This document shows, piece by piece, positions 63,946-64,000 of a stretch of 64,000 nt of DNA. Source of the stretch: Hippopus hippopus. Lineage: Eukaryota > Mollusca > Bivalvia > Cardiida > Cardiidae. The DNA lies in the NCBI GenBank assembly GCA_946811185.2, contig OX328113.1:558001-622000 (forward strand), in the 5' to 3' direction. Every line of letters starts with the position of its first letter. Within the stretch, counting starts at the first letter, position 1. Made by a program: the position numbers and the translations under genes. Under the pieces are notes generated by a model, which worked only from the letters and a program-made list of their open reading frames with translations, searched no databases and was not told the origin of the DNA.

Positions 63946-64000
63946 TTCTTTTATGACATCAAATATGACATCATTGTAATTATTTGAATATGATCCCACA

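Overview
This looks like nuclear DNA from a marine bivalve mollusc. The window has tRNA-headed SINEs with CAAT tails, tandem-repeat-cored mobile elements beginning AGCTCACCTGAGC, Tc1, hAT and Ngaro-type elements, and spliceosomal exons flanked by long repeat-filled introns. A venerid-like clam is my guess, but the species cannot be read from the sequence. No bacterial operon, rRNA, intact tRNA gene or CRISPR array is present.

Layout. 1-24 kb is gene-poor: small palindromic MITEs (called M1, M2 and M3 here), SINEs (families A, B and C), two oppositely oriented 342-bp tandem arrays (6.3-7.2 and 10.7-11.7 kb), a 163-bp array (8.7-9.9 kb), a broken 145-bp-repeat element (14.4-15.7 kb) and a 1.9-kb foldback element with a 5-bp target duplication (19.87-21.77 kb). 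24.65-26.18 kb is a complete-ended but disabled Tc1-like transposon. 26-42 kb is packed with M1/M2/M3 and SINE copies, several nested in one another. It also holds a 72-bp satellite that seems to have grown out of a SINE head (33.1-35.1 kb) and a second long inverted repeat (41.15-42.2 kb).

43.2-51.4 kb is a Ngaro-type tyrosine-recombinase retrotransposon with split direct repeats A1-B1-A2-B2. Its gag and RT/RNase H reading frames are broken, but the recombinase ORF is intact. A hAT transposon (44,514-48,074) with a full-length 795-aa transposase sits inside the RT domain, flanked by the 8-bp duplication GGCACAGA.

From 52.5 kb to the end, short exons on the + strand encode parts of a Roco-family protein: the Roc GTPase G3 region, the G4 region, a charged helix and a COR-like segment. 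Their introns are almost wholly filled by Helentron-derived (HINE-like) elements made of 158-bp and 145-bp tandem units. These units carry many nuclear-receptor-type half-site repeats (AGGTCA direct repeats, and inverted repeats resembling estrogen-response elements). In-frame stops near several exon ends leave it open whether this Roco locus is functional.

All family names are from reading motifs by eye; no database search or alignment program was run, so copy boundaries are approximate to about 10-20 bp unless stated as exact.
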